From NCBI GenBank assembly GCA_026413225.1, contig JAPMTP010000045.1, positions 620,001 through 684,000 of the forward strand: 64,000 nt of DNA, given 5' to 3'. A model generated the notes under the pieces. It saw nothing but the letters and a program-made list of their open reading frames with translations, was not told the DNA's origin and searched no databases. The translations under genes were made by a program, and so were the position numbers. Shown one piece after another: positions 54,301-64,000 of this stretch; position 1 is the stretch's first letter; each line of letters starts with the position of its first letter. The DNA comes from Otis tarda (lineage: Eukaryota > Chordata > Aves > Otidiformes > Otididae).

Positions 54301-57300
54301 GTCAGTGTGCCGGTGAGAGTGGCCAGTGCCCCAGCCCGCCTCAGGCGTGCTGCGAGCTGGCCAAAGGCAGGAGCAGGGCTGCCCGTGGCACCCACGAGCC
54401 GCGTCAGCCGTGCTCCTGCGTGGGCATTGCCAGCGGGTGAGGAGCTGGATGTGGGCGCAGCCCTTTGGAAGCGCGAGGTGTGGTGTGTGCAGATGGCTGT
54501 GCTGATTGCCAAGCAGAGGCGGGGGCGACGGAGGGGAAGATGTGCAAGCGTTGGCTCCTTTTCCCAACCTTGCTGGTGGTATTGGCGCCACAAAAGCAGT
54601 GACAGGGCTGAGCGAGCAGGAGCAGGGGTAGCGTGTTGCACCGGACGGGAATGGAGGGTCTTTTGTCCTCTGCGCTGAATCCCCTTTTGAGTTCCCTGGC
54701 ACAGGAAAAGGGAAGAACTGCAAGGTGACTGCGGCAGCAGCTGGAGGGACTGTAGGCATCGTACATCCTGTACGGCAAGGGTGGCAGAGGGCGTGCCAGC
54801 GAGGAAGGCTGGGTGCCAGGCGGTGACTCGGAGCCTGACGCTGAGCGGGAGGTAGCGCCTGCCCTGGTGCACACGTAGCGATGGGGAGGGGAAGCGCCGG
54901 GCGCCAGAGGTGCAGCCCAGGCAAAGCTGTTGTTTGAGAGCGAATGGCGGGGCGATAGCGGCCAGAGCCGAGCGGGGAGGTTGCAGCAGTGGGCAGGGTG
55001 GGATGAAGGGCCTCCCTTCTCCTGAGTGTCTGGATGTTTGGGGCCATGCAGCAAGCAAGGGAACCGCGGGGGTCTGTGTGCAGGGGTGTAGCGTAGAAGA
55101 GAATCCCGCATGCGATCAGTAGAACATCATGGGTAGAGCACTGGTGCAGGTTGCCCAGAGAGGTGGTGGATGCCCCATCCGTGGAAACATTCCAGGCCAG
55201 GTTGGCCGGGCCTCTGAGCAACCTGGTGTGGTTGGAGATGTCCCTGCTCCTTGCAGGGGCTGGACTGGATGGGCCTTAAAGGTCCCTTCCAAGCCAAACC
55301 GTTCTGTCATTCTATGATCACGTAGAAAGGCAGGCCACCGAGCGGATAGGTGTGCCTGTGTCCAAGGCAATAAAATCCTCTGTGGTGGCGCCAAGTGCCA
55401 GAGAAAAACGCTGAGGGGGCCGCTGAGAGCCACGCGCCGTCCCTCTCCCAGCTCTCCGGAGCATTTGCAGGGCTGATGCCCTTGGCGGCGTGAGGCCGGC
55501 ACAGGGGACCACGTAAGGGGTCTCTGCTGCCGCTGCTGTACCCCACCAATCTGCCAGGAGGCTGTGGGGAGAGACACCACACAGGCTTGGCTCTTGGCAC
55601 CTGCTGAGGGAGCGGCGTCTTTCAGCGTGGCGGTGTCTAAGCCGGGATCAAGCTGAGCTCGTGTTGAGCCCGAGGCGATTTGGGCGAGAACTGACTGGGC
55701 TGCTTCTTCCTGCAGCCGGCGTGGGCCTTGGTCAACCTGGGCATGCGGTGCCGAGACCAGAGGCACGAGGAAACACTCCGGCGCCAAAGAGCAGGCATGG
55801 ACGAGCTCCGGGGGAGACTGAAGATGCTGGAGGAGAGTCAGTCCTCAGGTAAGTGAGGCTTTGACGGCTGTAGGGGGAAGAGGCATCCGTTAGGGCCTGA
55901 CAGGCGTGGTGGAGCCCGTAACGCAGAGGAGGGGGCAATGGGCCATGCCAGGGGCACAGGCTCCTCACGTGCATGGGGCTCAGGCTGTTACCATGCAAAG
56001 GCAGCTCTCCCGTGCATGGTAGTGTGCGCAGGTGATAGGAAAGCGTTGCAGAAGGAAAAGTGCCAGGCTTCAGAAAAGCGCTTGGTGCCGTGTGAGGAGG
56101 TGACATTGGCAGGAGACGGCCAGCGAAGGACTTGGCAGCAGGAGGTGCCGCGCAGTGGGAGCCAGCAGCGAGCAGGCGCCCGGCGATGTGCGTGAGGGCT
56201 CCCGCTCTCGGCTGCTGCACTCCTCGAGGCAAGCGAGAGCAGCCAGCGCCTCAAGGAACGGAGCCGTGGGTCTCGTAAAGCCTTGGGATTAGCGTGCGGT
56301 GTGAGAGTCCTCTGCCAGCCCTCGGCCATTCTCTTTTGGTCTCTCTCCCTTGGGTCTCTCCCTGCATGGAGAGCAGTGTGGAGAAGCGGTGCCATCACTG
56401 GTAGAAGCTCCGAAGTAGAGGAGCAGTGAGGGGTGCAATCTCCGAATTGTCCCCCAGGGAGGTAGGGTTGCATGCTAAATATGTAGGGAAAGCCATGGCC
56501 AGAGGCTGGGCTAGCGCTATCTGCAGGGCGGGCGCGTGCAGGCTGTTCTCCGTGGCCTGTGCCCGTCTCCGAGCCCAGGCAACCCGGCGAGGCTCCAAGG
56601 GGCCGAGCTGGGAAGGCGCAGCGTGTCGTACGGAGAGTGGCACATGGCGGTGGGTGTTTGTTTGCCTCCAGCTGGCAAGAAGAAGGGTTCGGAGCCGCGA
56701 GTGGTCCTGGTGAAAGGCTTGCCGGGGAACGTCGTCTGAAAAAAAGGGGTCTTGTGAAGGAGCCGGCACCAGCACCAGGAACAGCACCAGCGACTGCCAA
56801 GGTGAGAAGGCAGGGCATGGTTTATGGTGCCTGCGGCCTCGGCGGGAAAGCTAGGATGCTTGGAGCTGGCCGGGGTGGGCAGCTGCGGACCACGGCATTG
56901 CCGGGGCAGCCTGTCCCGTGCAGCAGAAGGCAGGCGCACAAGGCAGCTCGGCCCAGCGCCAGGCAGTGCGGCGGCTCCATTGCTCTTTCCCTGTCTGTGC
57001 AGGCTCCTGACGCCGTTCCTCACGGGGCTGCGCACGAGGCTGCTGATGGGGCAACGAGCTCGGAGGTGTTTAAGGCGATGGAGCTCAGCGAGAAGATGGT
57101 AGGTCAGCAACAGACGTGTAGAAACGGTACCCAGCGCTCGTAGAGGGGAGGGTGGTTTCAAACACATTTCGGAAGTGAGCGATGAGCGTCAGGGTCCTTG
57201 CGGGAATGTGGGTGAGGCCAAAGTGTGGATGGCAGGTGCCAGGGCACGCCAGGCGTCTGCCGGGACGTCTCGGGATGCCTGGAAACGCAACGGCGCATCC

Positions 57301-58442
57301 TTCTCCCCTTCCCATCTCAGCTCTCTGGGGCTGTTTCCCTGCGGGAGTCGGGGCTGATCCTTGAGGAGAGGGTACGGTCCGTGGGAAGCTCACCCAGGGA
57401 AAGCACGGGTGGAAAGTAGACAAAGTGGGAAGGGGAGTGCAGCAGGTTCCTCGCGGCGTTGTCTGTCTCCCTCAGTGGAGCAGAATGAGAGCAGGGGGCT
57501 GAGCAGGGTGATGGTAGGTGGCAGAGGAATTGTCAGGCCGAGGAAATAATGCATTCCCGGGGCTTTCCGCAGTACGTTGACATCATTAGTGCTCTGGCAA
57601 GCCTGGTGAAGATGAAGGAGCTGTCAGGAACGCGGTCTCTGAAGCAGGAGGAAAGGGAACAAGCAGAGCTGCAGAGGCAGAAGCACCTGGAGGAGCAGTT
57701 GGAAAAGCTCAAGAACCTCCAGAGCTGCCTGGAGAAGAAAGAAGAAATGATGAAGCTTCATGAGAGCGAGAGGTACCAGAGGCCGGGTGGCTGTGGGTGG
57801 CCGCGGGTCCGAGTGAGGCAAGGTCCTGGGCTGCAAAGCGACGGGAAACTCGGGGGAAGGAGTGGTGCAGCCTCGCGGCAGCGATACACGCCTGGTTGTG
57901 CCGCTGGCCAGGACTGGTCCCGTGTTGGTATGGTCCAAAGCAGAACGGTGAGGAGAAGCAGCGAGACGTCCTCTGGGTGCCTCGCAGGGCCCAGCGCAGT
58001 CAGGCAGTGGCAGAGTCAGGGGACCCTTGGCAAATTCCCTGGTGCGGACGGGCCAGACGCAGGGAGAGCGGCGGCATCGGCTGGGGTGGAGGGCCGGTGT
58101 CAGCGGGACAGAGCCAGGCGTGGGAGCCGATGGGAAGGGCTGTCCAGGGCACGAGGAATGGGCACAGGGAAAGTGCCTGCTGAAGTTTTTGCCAGTCCGA
58201 GCAAGGCGCTTGCTGCTCCCGTGTCCTTCAGCATCACCCCATGGTGTGGGGAGGGTCCTAGGAGGGGTGCAAGTGCGGAGGCCAGCTTTGTTTTGGGGGG
58301 TTGACGCGGTGACAGACGCCTTCCCCCTCCCGTTTTGTGCAGGCCGAAAGAAGAGTCCCTGCAAGCCCAGCAGCCTGTCTGCGTGGGCAAGCAGAAGGCC
58401 AGAGAGCCCACGGCAGAACCTGCCAAGAGACGAGGCGCGTAG
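48327..58442 (+). CDS. FHAD1: FHAD1-like coiled-coil gene, locus II (phase-consistent exon chain)
   Basis: Exons with matching GT-AG sites and phases: 48327-48401 (candidate start MGESGFKSDP), 48500-48755 (Ser/Pro/Arg-rich), 49614-49705, 50157-50216, 50612-50716, 50844-50951, 51190-51280, 52031-52088, 52291-52311 (21-nt microexon), 52687-52802, 53640-53799, 54126-54234, 55716-55848, 56672-56709, 57003-57098, 57321-57371, 57573-57772 and 58343-58442 (TAG). The sum is divisible by three with or without the microexon (about 615 or 622 residues). From 49614 on, the product is almost entirely charged coiled coil ([40 protein letters not shown]). Human FHAD1 is about 1,400 residues with an N-terminal FHA domain; none is seen here. 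So this is a 5'-shortened copy, or its 5' exons are elsewhere. Uncertain points: the first exon, and the 56672 exon, whose longer form to 56801 needs another frame. All X-exon donors lost in locus I are intact here. Confidence 0.6.
51910..56606 (+). repeat. Single-copy version of the locus I tandem unit
   Basis: Aligns with each locus I unit (2110-9340, 9341-13696). Left of 51910 the sequence is unique to locus II. Right of 56606 it matches the unique 3' part of locus I. This is therefore the unduplicated arrangement. Confidence 0.8.
55138..55318 (+). mobile_element. CR1 3' tail fragment, locus II
   Basis: Locus II copy of the CR1 tail, at the same intronic position between X6 and X1. Confidence 0.8.
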
Positions 58443-59609
58443 GAGGGGGCCGCATGTGGGCCTTTGGAAGGTGAAGGCCTACAGCAGGCATGGATCCTTG
58501 CGCTGTGGACTCTCTAGTTTTGGATGCTGAACGAGGTGTGGGTTTGTTTTGAGGGGACTCGTAGATTTTTGGGCCCGTTGGCGTGACTCTGGTGTGTGTA
58601 GGACCTTTGTTTTCTGTAATAGTGCGGTTTTTGTTGTTAGAAAAGGTTGAGTTACTGTAGCCTGGTGTTTTATTTTTTTTTTCCTGTGTGCGTGTATGTA
58701 CGGAATTGTCCCCATACGAGTGCAAATCCCGTGACCCCCCGTCCCCACCGTGTCCCAGGGAAGCTGGAGCCTGGGAAACGTGGGACGTGGGATGCCAAGA
58801 ACGCTGGAACGGGCTGCCATGTGGTATTGGGCAGGGAGGAAGAAGAGCCACGTCGGCCGTGCCCATGTGTTACAGCGGCCGGGTGAGAGGAGAGCCAAGT
58901 CCCGGTCAGCGGGGATGCGGCACTGACGCGGGCTCGCTCGCCCGCCGTCACGATCAGATGCAGCCCTGCCGCCACCGTTTGCGTTCCCGAGGGCGAGAGC
59001 AGAGCCTGGTTTCTGGGGAGCAGCGGCGTTTTGGGGTGGGGGTCTGTGCAGGGAGCGGGCAGCTCGAGCGCACGTGGCCCCTGCAGCCGCTCTGCCCTTG
59101 CATCGCGCGGAGCAGGCTGTGCCGAGGCCTCTGCAGCTCCTTTCAGCCGAGGCTAATGTGGGTGTGAGCGCAGCCCCGGCGGGGGGTTTTGAGGGTTTGT
59201 TATATATTTTTTTTTCTTTTTTAATGGGATGAAAAAGCCTAAAAGCAGCACAGAGGGGCTGTGGCTTGCTGACACAGAAACGTCCGTGGGCACGTTTTCT
59301 GGCAGGGCTTCCCCAGGGGCACCCCGGGGTGTGCGACGGCCGGTGCCCGATGCCCAATTTTGAGCAGGGGGCGAGCGGCCGTGCCGCAGGGCTCTGGTTA
59401 TGGATGCATCCCATGTTTCCCCCCTTAAATCTGGCGAGGGCTCCCCTCCATGGGCAGGACTGGGCTGATTTTGGGGACAAGGTGCATCCTTGTGTGCCCA
59501 CATAGGTTGACCCTTGTGCTGCGGGCATCATCTGGGGGTGCAAGGGATGGGTTTGGGGTGGGCGCTGCCTGCCTCCCACCCTGGGCCCCCCACGCCCTGT
59601 AGCCGAGGG
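58443..59609. other. 3' UTR and FHAD1-EFHD2 intergenic DNA, locus II
   Basis: Homologous to 15541-16710. Small indels distinguish it, for example a 12-bp gap after ggagcc near 58770. No gene is seen. Confidence 0.6.
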
Positions 59610-59947
59610 ATGGAGCTGGGAGGGGGGGCCGGGGTCTGTGGATGCGTTGAGAGGGGGCTGGAGAAGGCCGTGATCCCAAGGGGTGGCAGCAGCATCCCTG
59701 GGAGAGCCCCGGGGCTGCGGGGGGAGGCGCAGCGGGTGGGCGCAGGCGGGGCGGGGGGCACCCGGACAGCGGCGGCGGCGGAGGAGCTGTCGGGGCGGCG
59801 GAACCCGGAGCGGAGAGCGGGGAGCCCGGTGGGCCGGCTGGGGGGCGAGGGCTCGGCCGGGGGCGGCCGGCGGGTGTTCAGCCCCGCCGGGGAGTTGCGG
59901 GAGTGCAGCCGGCGGCAGCTGCGCGCCATGGAGCGGCTCTTCCGACA
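59610..59947 (+). CDS. EFHD2: EFHD2-like first exon, locus II (open, gene truncated)
   Basis: 338 nt open from ATG at 59610 to a consensus donor (cgaca/gtgagt). The C-terminal part reads ELSGRRNPER, then a Gly-rich linker, then GRRVFSPAGELRECSRRQL and RAMERLFR. This follows the order of EFHD1/EFHD2, in which an ELSAKL-type segment, RRVFNP and a helix precede the first EF-hand. EF-hand exons would come next but are not in the window. ERV-B starts 1.3 kb downstream in opposite orientation, and duplication of the ERV with this flank suggests only exon 1 was carried. The start codon choice is uncertain because the whole island is GC-rich and open. Confidence 0.5.
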
Positions 59948-60049
59948 GTGAGTGCGGGGGGGCGGATTGCGGGGGGACCCCCCCTCCATCCGGGCAGGAC
60001 GGGTCCCCGGGACCCCCAGACCTTAGGGGAAGGACCCCAGTCCCCTCCC

Positions 60050-60420
60050 AGCTCCTAGCAGGAGGGATCCCAGGCTCCTGGCTGAAGGGACACCCCCGAT
60101 TCCTCACAGGAAGAACCTGCGGGAACCACCCAGGTCTTTGCGGAAGGGACCCCCTCTTTTTTGCAAGATGACCCCCAGGACGTCCCCAGCTCCTTGCAGG
60201 AAGGACCTCCTAAATCTTTGCAGGAGGGATCCCCCCCAGGCTCCTTGCAGCCCCCTCCCCCCATTCCGTGCAGGGGGACCCCCCCAGCTCCTTGAATGAG
60301 GCTTCCTCACCACCCAAGCCTTTTGCAGAGGGATGGCTGGGACACCCCCCACCCGCGCTCCTTGCGGGAGGGATCCCCGGGATTTTCCCCCTCCCCGGCA
60401 CCTTGCAGGGATGCCGTCCC
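60050..60420 (+). repeat. Minisatellite in EFHD2-like intron 1, locus II
   Basis: Same ctccttgcaggagg-type units as 17150-17560, slightly shorter. Confidence 0.75.
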
Positions 60421-61261
60421 CCAGCCCCTTACAGCAGGGTCCCCTCTGCACCCCGCAGAACGGACCCCCCGCCCATCTCGGGGGACGGGGGCCCTGGCCC
60501 CTTGCGCTGCCGCCGGTGGAGATGGCAAGGGACCCTCGCGTTGCCGCTGCGCCGAGGGGGCCCCCATTTTTCCGCCCGCGGTGCAGCCCCCCGGGGCTGC
60601 GGCGTGTCCCAGGCACCCGACCGCGCTGCGCGCCGCCGCGCACGGCGGAGCGTGACTCCGGCAGCCCGGCCCCGGGCAAGCATCGAGCCCTGGAAATTTC
60701 TGGGCGGGAGAGCGAAAGCGGGGTGGCTTCGGCCACGGTCACGCCGGGATGCGCGTGAGTAGCCGGGGGCGAGCGGGGTGACCCGGAGCGTCCCCGCAGA
60801 GCCCGTCGGGCGCTTTGTGCGGGCAGCTCCCGCCGGCGAAGGCACGGCCGCGGTCTGCTGCAGCCCCTCGCTCCGGCCGGGAAAGTCCCTGCAGGGCCGA
60901 GCTGGGCGCGGCGAGGCCCGAAGCCCGAGGCTGGGGGGCTGTTGGGGTGCCAGCGTGCCCTCCCCAGGGCGAGGAGCCCCCTGTTCTCCCGCTTCTTCCC
61001 GGAGGCTGGCACCCCGGCCCTGGACGCGGCAGCGAGACGCGCAGGTTGCGCCTCGACGCGCCGATGCGGCTGTGCCGGGTACAGCAGGGCCCGGGAGGGC
61101 TTTTGGTCCCTGCGGGGGTGATGTTCCCCTTTGGGAGCTTCCCGGGGAGAGGCAGAGGGACGGATGCGCACGGCAAATCGGAGAGGAGGGGAGCGAGAGC
61201 GAGGAAGCGCGCTGCAGCCGCGGGAAGGCTTGCACGGGACGGGGCGGCAGGGCCACGCTGC
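60420..61261. other. CpG-rich duplicated flank of ERV-B, copy 4
   Basis: Matches 17560-18704 except for the missing 350-bp segment, and matches inverted 41010-41940. No supported gene. Confidence 0.75.
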
Positions 61262-62037
61262 TGAAGCCGAAAAAGCTCTGAGAAAAGAAACTTCGTAGTC
61301 CAGGTAACTATTAAGCAGGTATTCTTTATTACAGCGCCGGGCACGCGGGGGATCGCTCCTCCAAACGCGTGCGCCGTGATGAGCGACAGGTACAAGATTT
61401 GTGCATCGCAGACACACAGATTCGTAGAATTCCCGAGGATTTGGTGACATAGTCGTTAGTTTTTCGAGAAATCATTCTTGTAAGTTTCCACCCAGGTGAG
61501 ACAGGTTCTTCCCCAGTCTCTGCGTCCTCCCGTGTCTGTTCTCAGGAGTCGCAGTCCCTCTGCTGGTCGTTTACTTCAGCCGGTGGTTGTTTCCTCCTCT
61601 TCATCACCGTGTGCGCTGCGTGAACTCAGACTTTTGTTTTTCTTTGATCTTGCCGCCAAGGCAGCTTCTTAGCGACTTGTCTGTGTTGGTTCCCAGTGTC
61701 CTTGGTTGTTCCACCCCAGCAGTTGCTTCTAAACCCCTGAAGCCCCCTTCTCTTGGTTTCACTCGTGTGTCTGTGCTCCCTCAGGATGTTCCCGTCGGAC
61801 TCATCCCAGCACCTGCTGGGGCATTCTGAAAGTACCTTGTTATGGTAAATTTCTGACTCTGCTGTTCTTTCTCTCGAGGTTAGGGGTTTGTACTTTCGCA
61901 CAAGAATTAAATTGTTCTGCAGGGTTCCTGCTAGGCTATCCAAAACCTACTGTTTTATTATAAAGCTACTTGTTTTATTACTTAATATTTTTATTATTAT
62001 TCTGATTAGTCCTTTATTCTTCTAGAAATCCTCTTCA
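61262..62037 (-). mobile_element. ERV-B 3' LTR, copy 4
   Basis: 776 bp, TGAAG...CTTCA in minus orientation, same host flank as copy 1. A local difference near 62026 (tctagaaatcc for tctagctctcc) separates it from the others. Confidence 0.87.
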
Positions 62038-62081
62038 ACTCCCCCCCTTTTTAAAGATCATTGCAAATTCTTTTGCAAAAT

Positions 62082-62599
62082 TTAGAGAATCCCGTTGGTT
62101 TTGATGGTCCTTTTAAAATCCTTGCCTGATTCTACTCGATATTTAAGTTTATGTGATTTCCGTTCTTCGTAACTCCCTGTGGCCCTTTCACAGCACCAGG
62201 AAGCACATTGAATTAGACTGCAAGGAAAATGAGCAAACCAAGCAACGTAGCAGCCGTAAATAATTGTTTCACCCGTGTGAGACTGGGAAGCCGAGAAGTA
62301 AGTTTGTTCCACACATCTTCAAAGCCCCGTGAAGTATCATCCTTGGTGACCTCACGTAAGCTTTTAGTCTGCTCCCGAATCTCTTTTAGATCTCTGGAGA
62401 TCCTACCACTCTGATCTAGATGGATACAACAGCTTGTGTTAATGACTGTGCCAACCCCCCCTTGCGAGGCCAAAAATAGGTCCAGGGCCATCCGATTCTG
62501 TAAAACTACTTTTGACAAGCTGGATACTTCAGTTTGCAGCCCTTGTAGAGCATCAATAGTTTTGTTTTCGATATTTTCTGTTACAGCCAAAATTTTCAC
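62082..62599 (-). pseudogene. ERV-B env TM remnant, copy 4
   Basis: Same TM layout as the other copies: LQNRMALDLFLASQGGVG then TVINTSCC, again without the first CX6CC cysteine. A 4-nt deletion near 62223 (ctgcaaggaaaatg for ctgcaagtaaggaaaatg) breaks the frame in the membrane-span region. The upstream end is the integrase-env deletion junction. Confidence 0.82.
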
Positions 62600-64000
62600 A
62601 GTGGTTTAGATAATTATATAACGCATCAGCTCCCCAGTGTGTCTTATTGTGCTCTTCTCTGGCTGTTCCCCAAATCTGTTTAGCCGGTGCTGGTATTCTG
62701 CCATCATTTAGGTGTGGCCATCCTTGGTCTGGAACTGTTCCTCCTAATTCGTGAATGAGCTCCCTGTCAGCCTTTGAATACGCAATTTCATCGTATTTTT
62801 CAGGGTCTCTATGCCTGTTATCTGGGATCAAGGCTAAAAGGTCTTTTTGTGTTCTTTCTGCTGCCTGTTTGGCCTCCTCATCCGCCAATCTGTTCCCTTC
62901 CTCTGGATCCGTGTCACCTTTCAAATGTCCACGACAGTGGATAATGGCAACCTGGGATGGTAATTGTACCGCTTCCAATAAACGGAGTATTTCTTCAGCA
63001 TACTTAATTGGTTTTTCCTGTGCAGTGAGCAATCCTCGCTCTTTGCAAATGGCTCCATGGGCATGCACAACTCCAAAGGCGTATTTAGAATCTGTCCGTA
63101 TATTGATTCTTTTTCCTTTTGCCAATTCCAAGGCTCTGGTTAATGCAATGATTTCAGCCTTTTGAGCTGATGTTCCGGTGGGCAATGGTTGTGATTCTGT
63201 TACCTTATCCGTAGGAGTCACTGCATAACCAGCCTTACGAATTCCTTGTCGAACGAAGCTGCTCCCATCTGTGAACCAGGATTCTTCAGCATCTTCTAAA
63301 GGTTCTTCCTTCAGGTCTGGTCTGCTGGCATACACAGTTTCCACAGTCTCCAGACAATCATGGGTCAATGGTTCTGTTGTTGCACCACTGAGAAAAGAAG
63401 CTGGGTTCACAACATTGGTTACTTCGATACTGGCATCGTCAGACTCAACGAGTATGGCCTGATACTTCAGGAACCTGCATGGTGAGAGCCAGTAATTTCC
63501 CTTTTGTTCCAAAACTGCAGATACAGGGTGGGAGACTAATACTGTGATTTTCTGGCCCAGGGTAAACTTTCGAGCCTCTTCAATATTCAGTATCACTGCT
63601 GCCACAACCCGCAAGCACCCAGGCCAGCCCCTGCTTACTTCAGCTGTCTGCTTAGAGAAATAAGCTACGGCTCTTCTATTAGTCCCCAGCTGTTGGGCCA
63701 GGACCCCAAGGGCTATTCCCTGCCTTTTGTGAGAGAAAAGCCAAAATGGTTTAGTCACATCCGGTAGGCCCAAAGCTGGCGCTCTCACGAGTTCCTTCTT
63801 GAGAGTCTCAAAAGCAGGAAGCTGTGCTGGGGACCAAATCAGCTGGGTATGACTTTCTTGTAAAAGTTTATACAATGGCTTTGCTGATGTGCCGTAATTC
63901 TAAATCCATAATCGACACCAACCTGTCATTCCCAGAAAGGTCCTTAGTTCTTTTACCGTCTGAGGGAGCGGTGTTCTGCAGATGACTTCTTTTCATTCCG
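62553..64000 (-). pseudogene. ERV-B RT connection and RNase H, copy 4 (runs off window)
   Basis: 440-codon minus-strand frame (62553-63875), nearly identical to 38394-39692: [26 protein letters not shown], and NRLADEEAKQAAE with DPEEGNR where copy 3 has DPEKGNR. It passes the deletion junction and ends in frame RKYRKQNY, because the copy 3 stop at the junction is a different base here. From 63876 to 64000 it continues as the decayed RT end. Confidence 0.87.

Larger units (their letters stand above)
60050..64000 (-). repeat. Right arm of large inverted duplication
   Basis: Counterpart of 38269-42567 in inverted orientation; about 17.5 kb lies between the arms. Confidence 0.85.

Noticed and set aside
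1-64000. CRISPR arrays, tRNA or rRNA genes, prokaryotic operons
   Set aside because: No spacer-repeat pattern, no cloverleaf that I could support, and no bacterial gene signals.

Overview
The window is vertebrate and almost certainly avian DNA. It holds CR1 LINEs (one with the hallmark ATTCTATG 3' repeat), many class I and class II endogenous retroviruses (ERVs), one element with an alpharetrovirus-type tRNA-Trp primer site, and short GC-rich introns. There are no prokaryotic genes. The species cannot be fixed from sequence alone. High ERV density plus near-identical duplicated blocks suggests an ampliconic region, such as W chromosome, a dot microchromosome or a segmental-duplication cluster; this is inference.

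Host genes. Two copies of one multi-exon coiled-coil gene lie on the + strand: locus I (left edge to 15540) and locus II (about 48327-58442). Each is followed on the same strand by a GC-rich first exon whose peptide resembles the start of the EF-hand protein EFHD2/swiprosin-1 (about 16711-17049 and 59610-59947). FHAD1 followed by EFHD2 on the same strand is the known vertebrate order, so I read the coiled-coil gene as FHAD1-like. Locus II has a phase-consistent exon chain encoding about 615-670 residues, depending on two uncertain exons, without an FHA domain. Locus I carries tandem copies of a 4.4-4.7 kb unit containing six exons that total 597 nt (199 codons). Several of its splice donors are lost.

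ERV layout. ERV-B sits in the EFHD2-like intron with matching host flank in three copies: 18705-20340 (-), 34818-41009 (+) and 61262-64000 (-). A fourth, truncated copy lies at 28466-29671 (-). These look like duplicates of one integration. Between copies 1 and 2 lies a composite: an orphan integrase fragment, an internal CR1 fragment, then ERV-C with long open pol (21973-25128) and env (25690-27684) and a 3' LTR. At 29874-31997 (-) is a broken env of another type with a long transmembrane subunit. At 32014-34817 is a 2.8 kb class II mini-provirus with paired 287-bp LTRs and scraps of gag, RT, integrase and env. ERV-D (42568 to about 46625) has a 753-bp 5' LTR and decayed gag-pol.

Together the window records repeated duplication of an FHAD1-EFHD2 fragment carrying an ERV, with later nested insertions and an inverted duplication (38269-42567 versus about 60050-64000).
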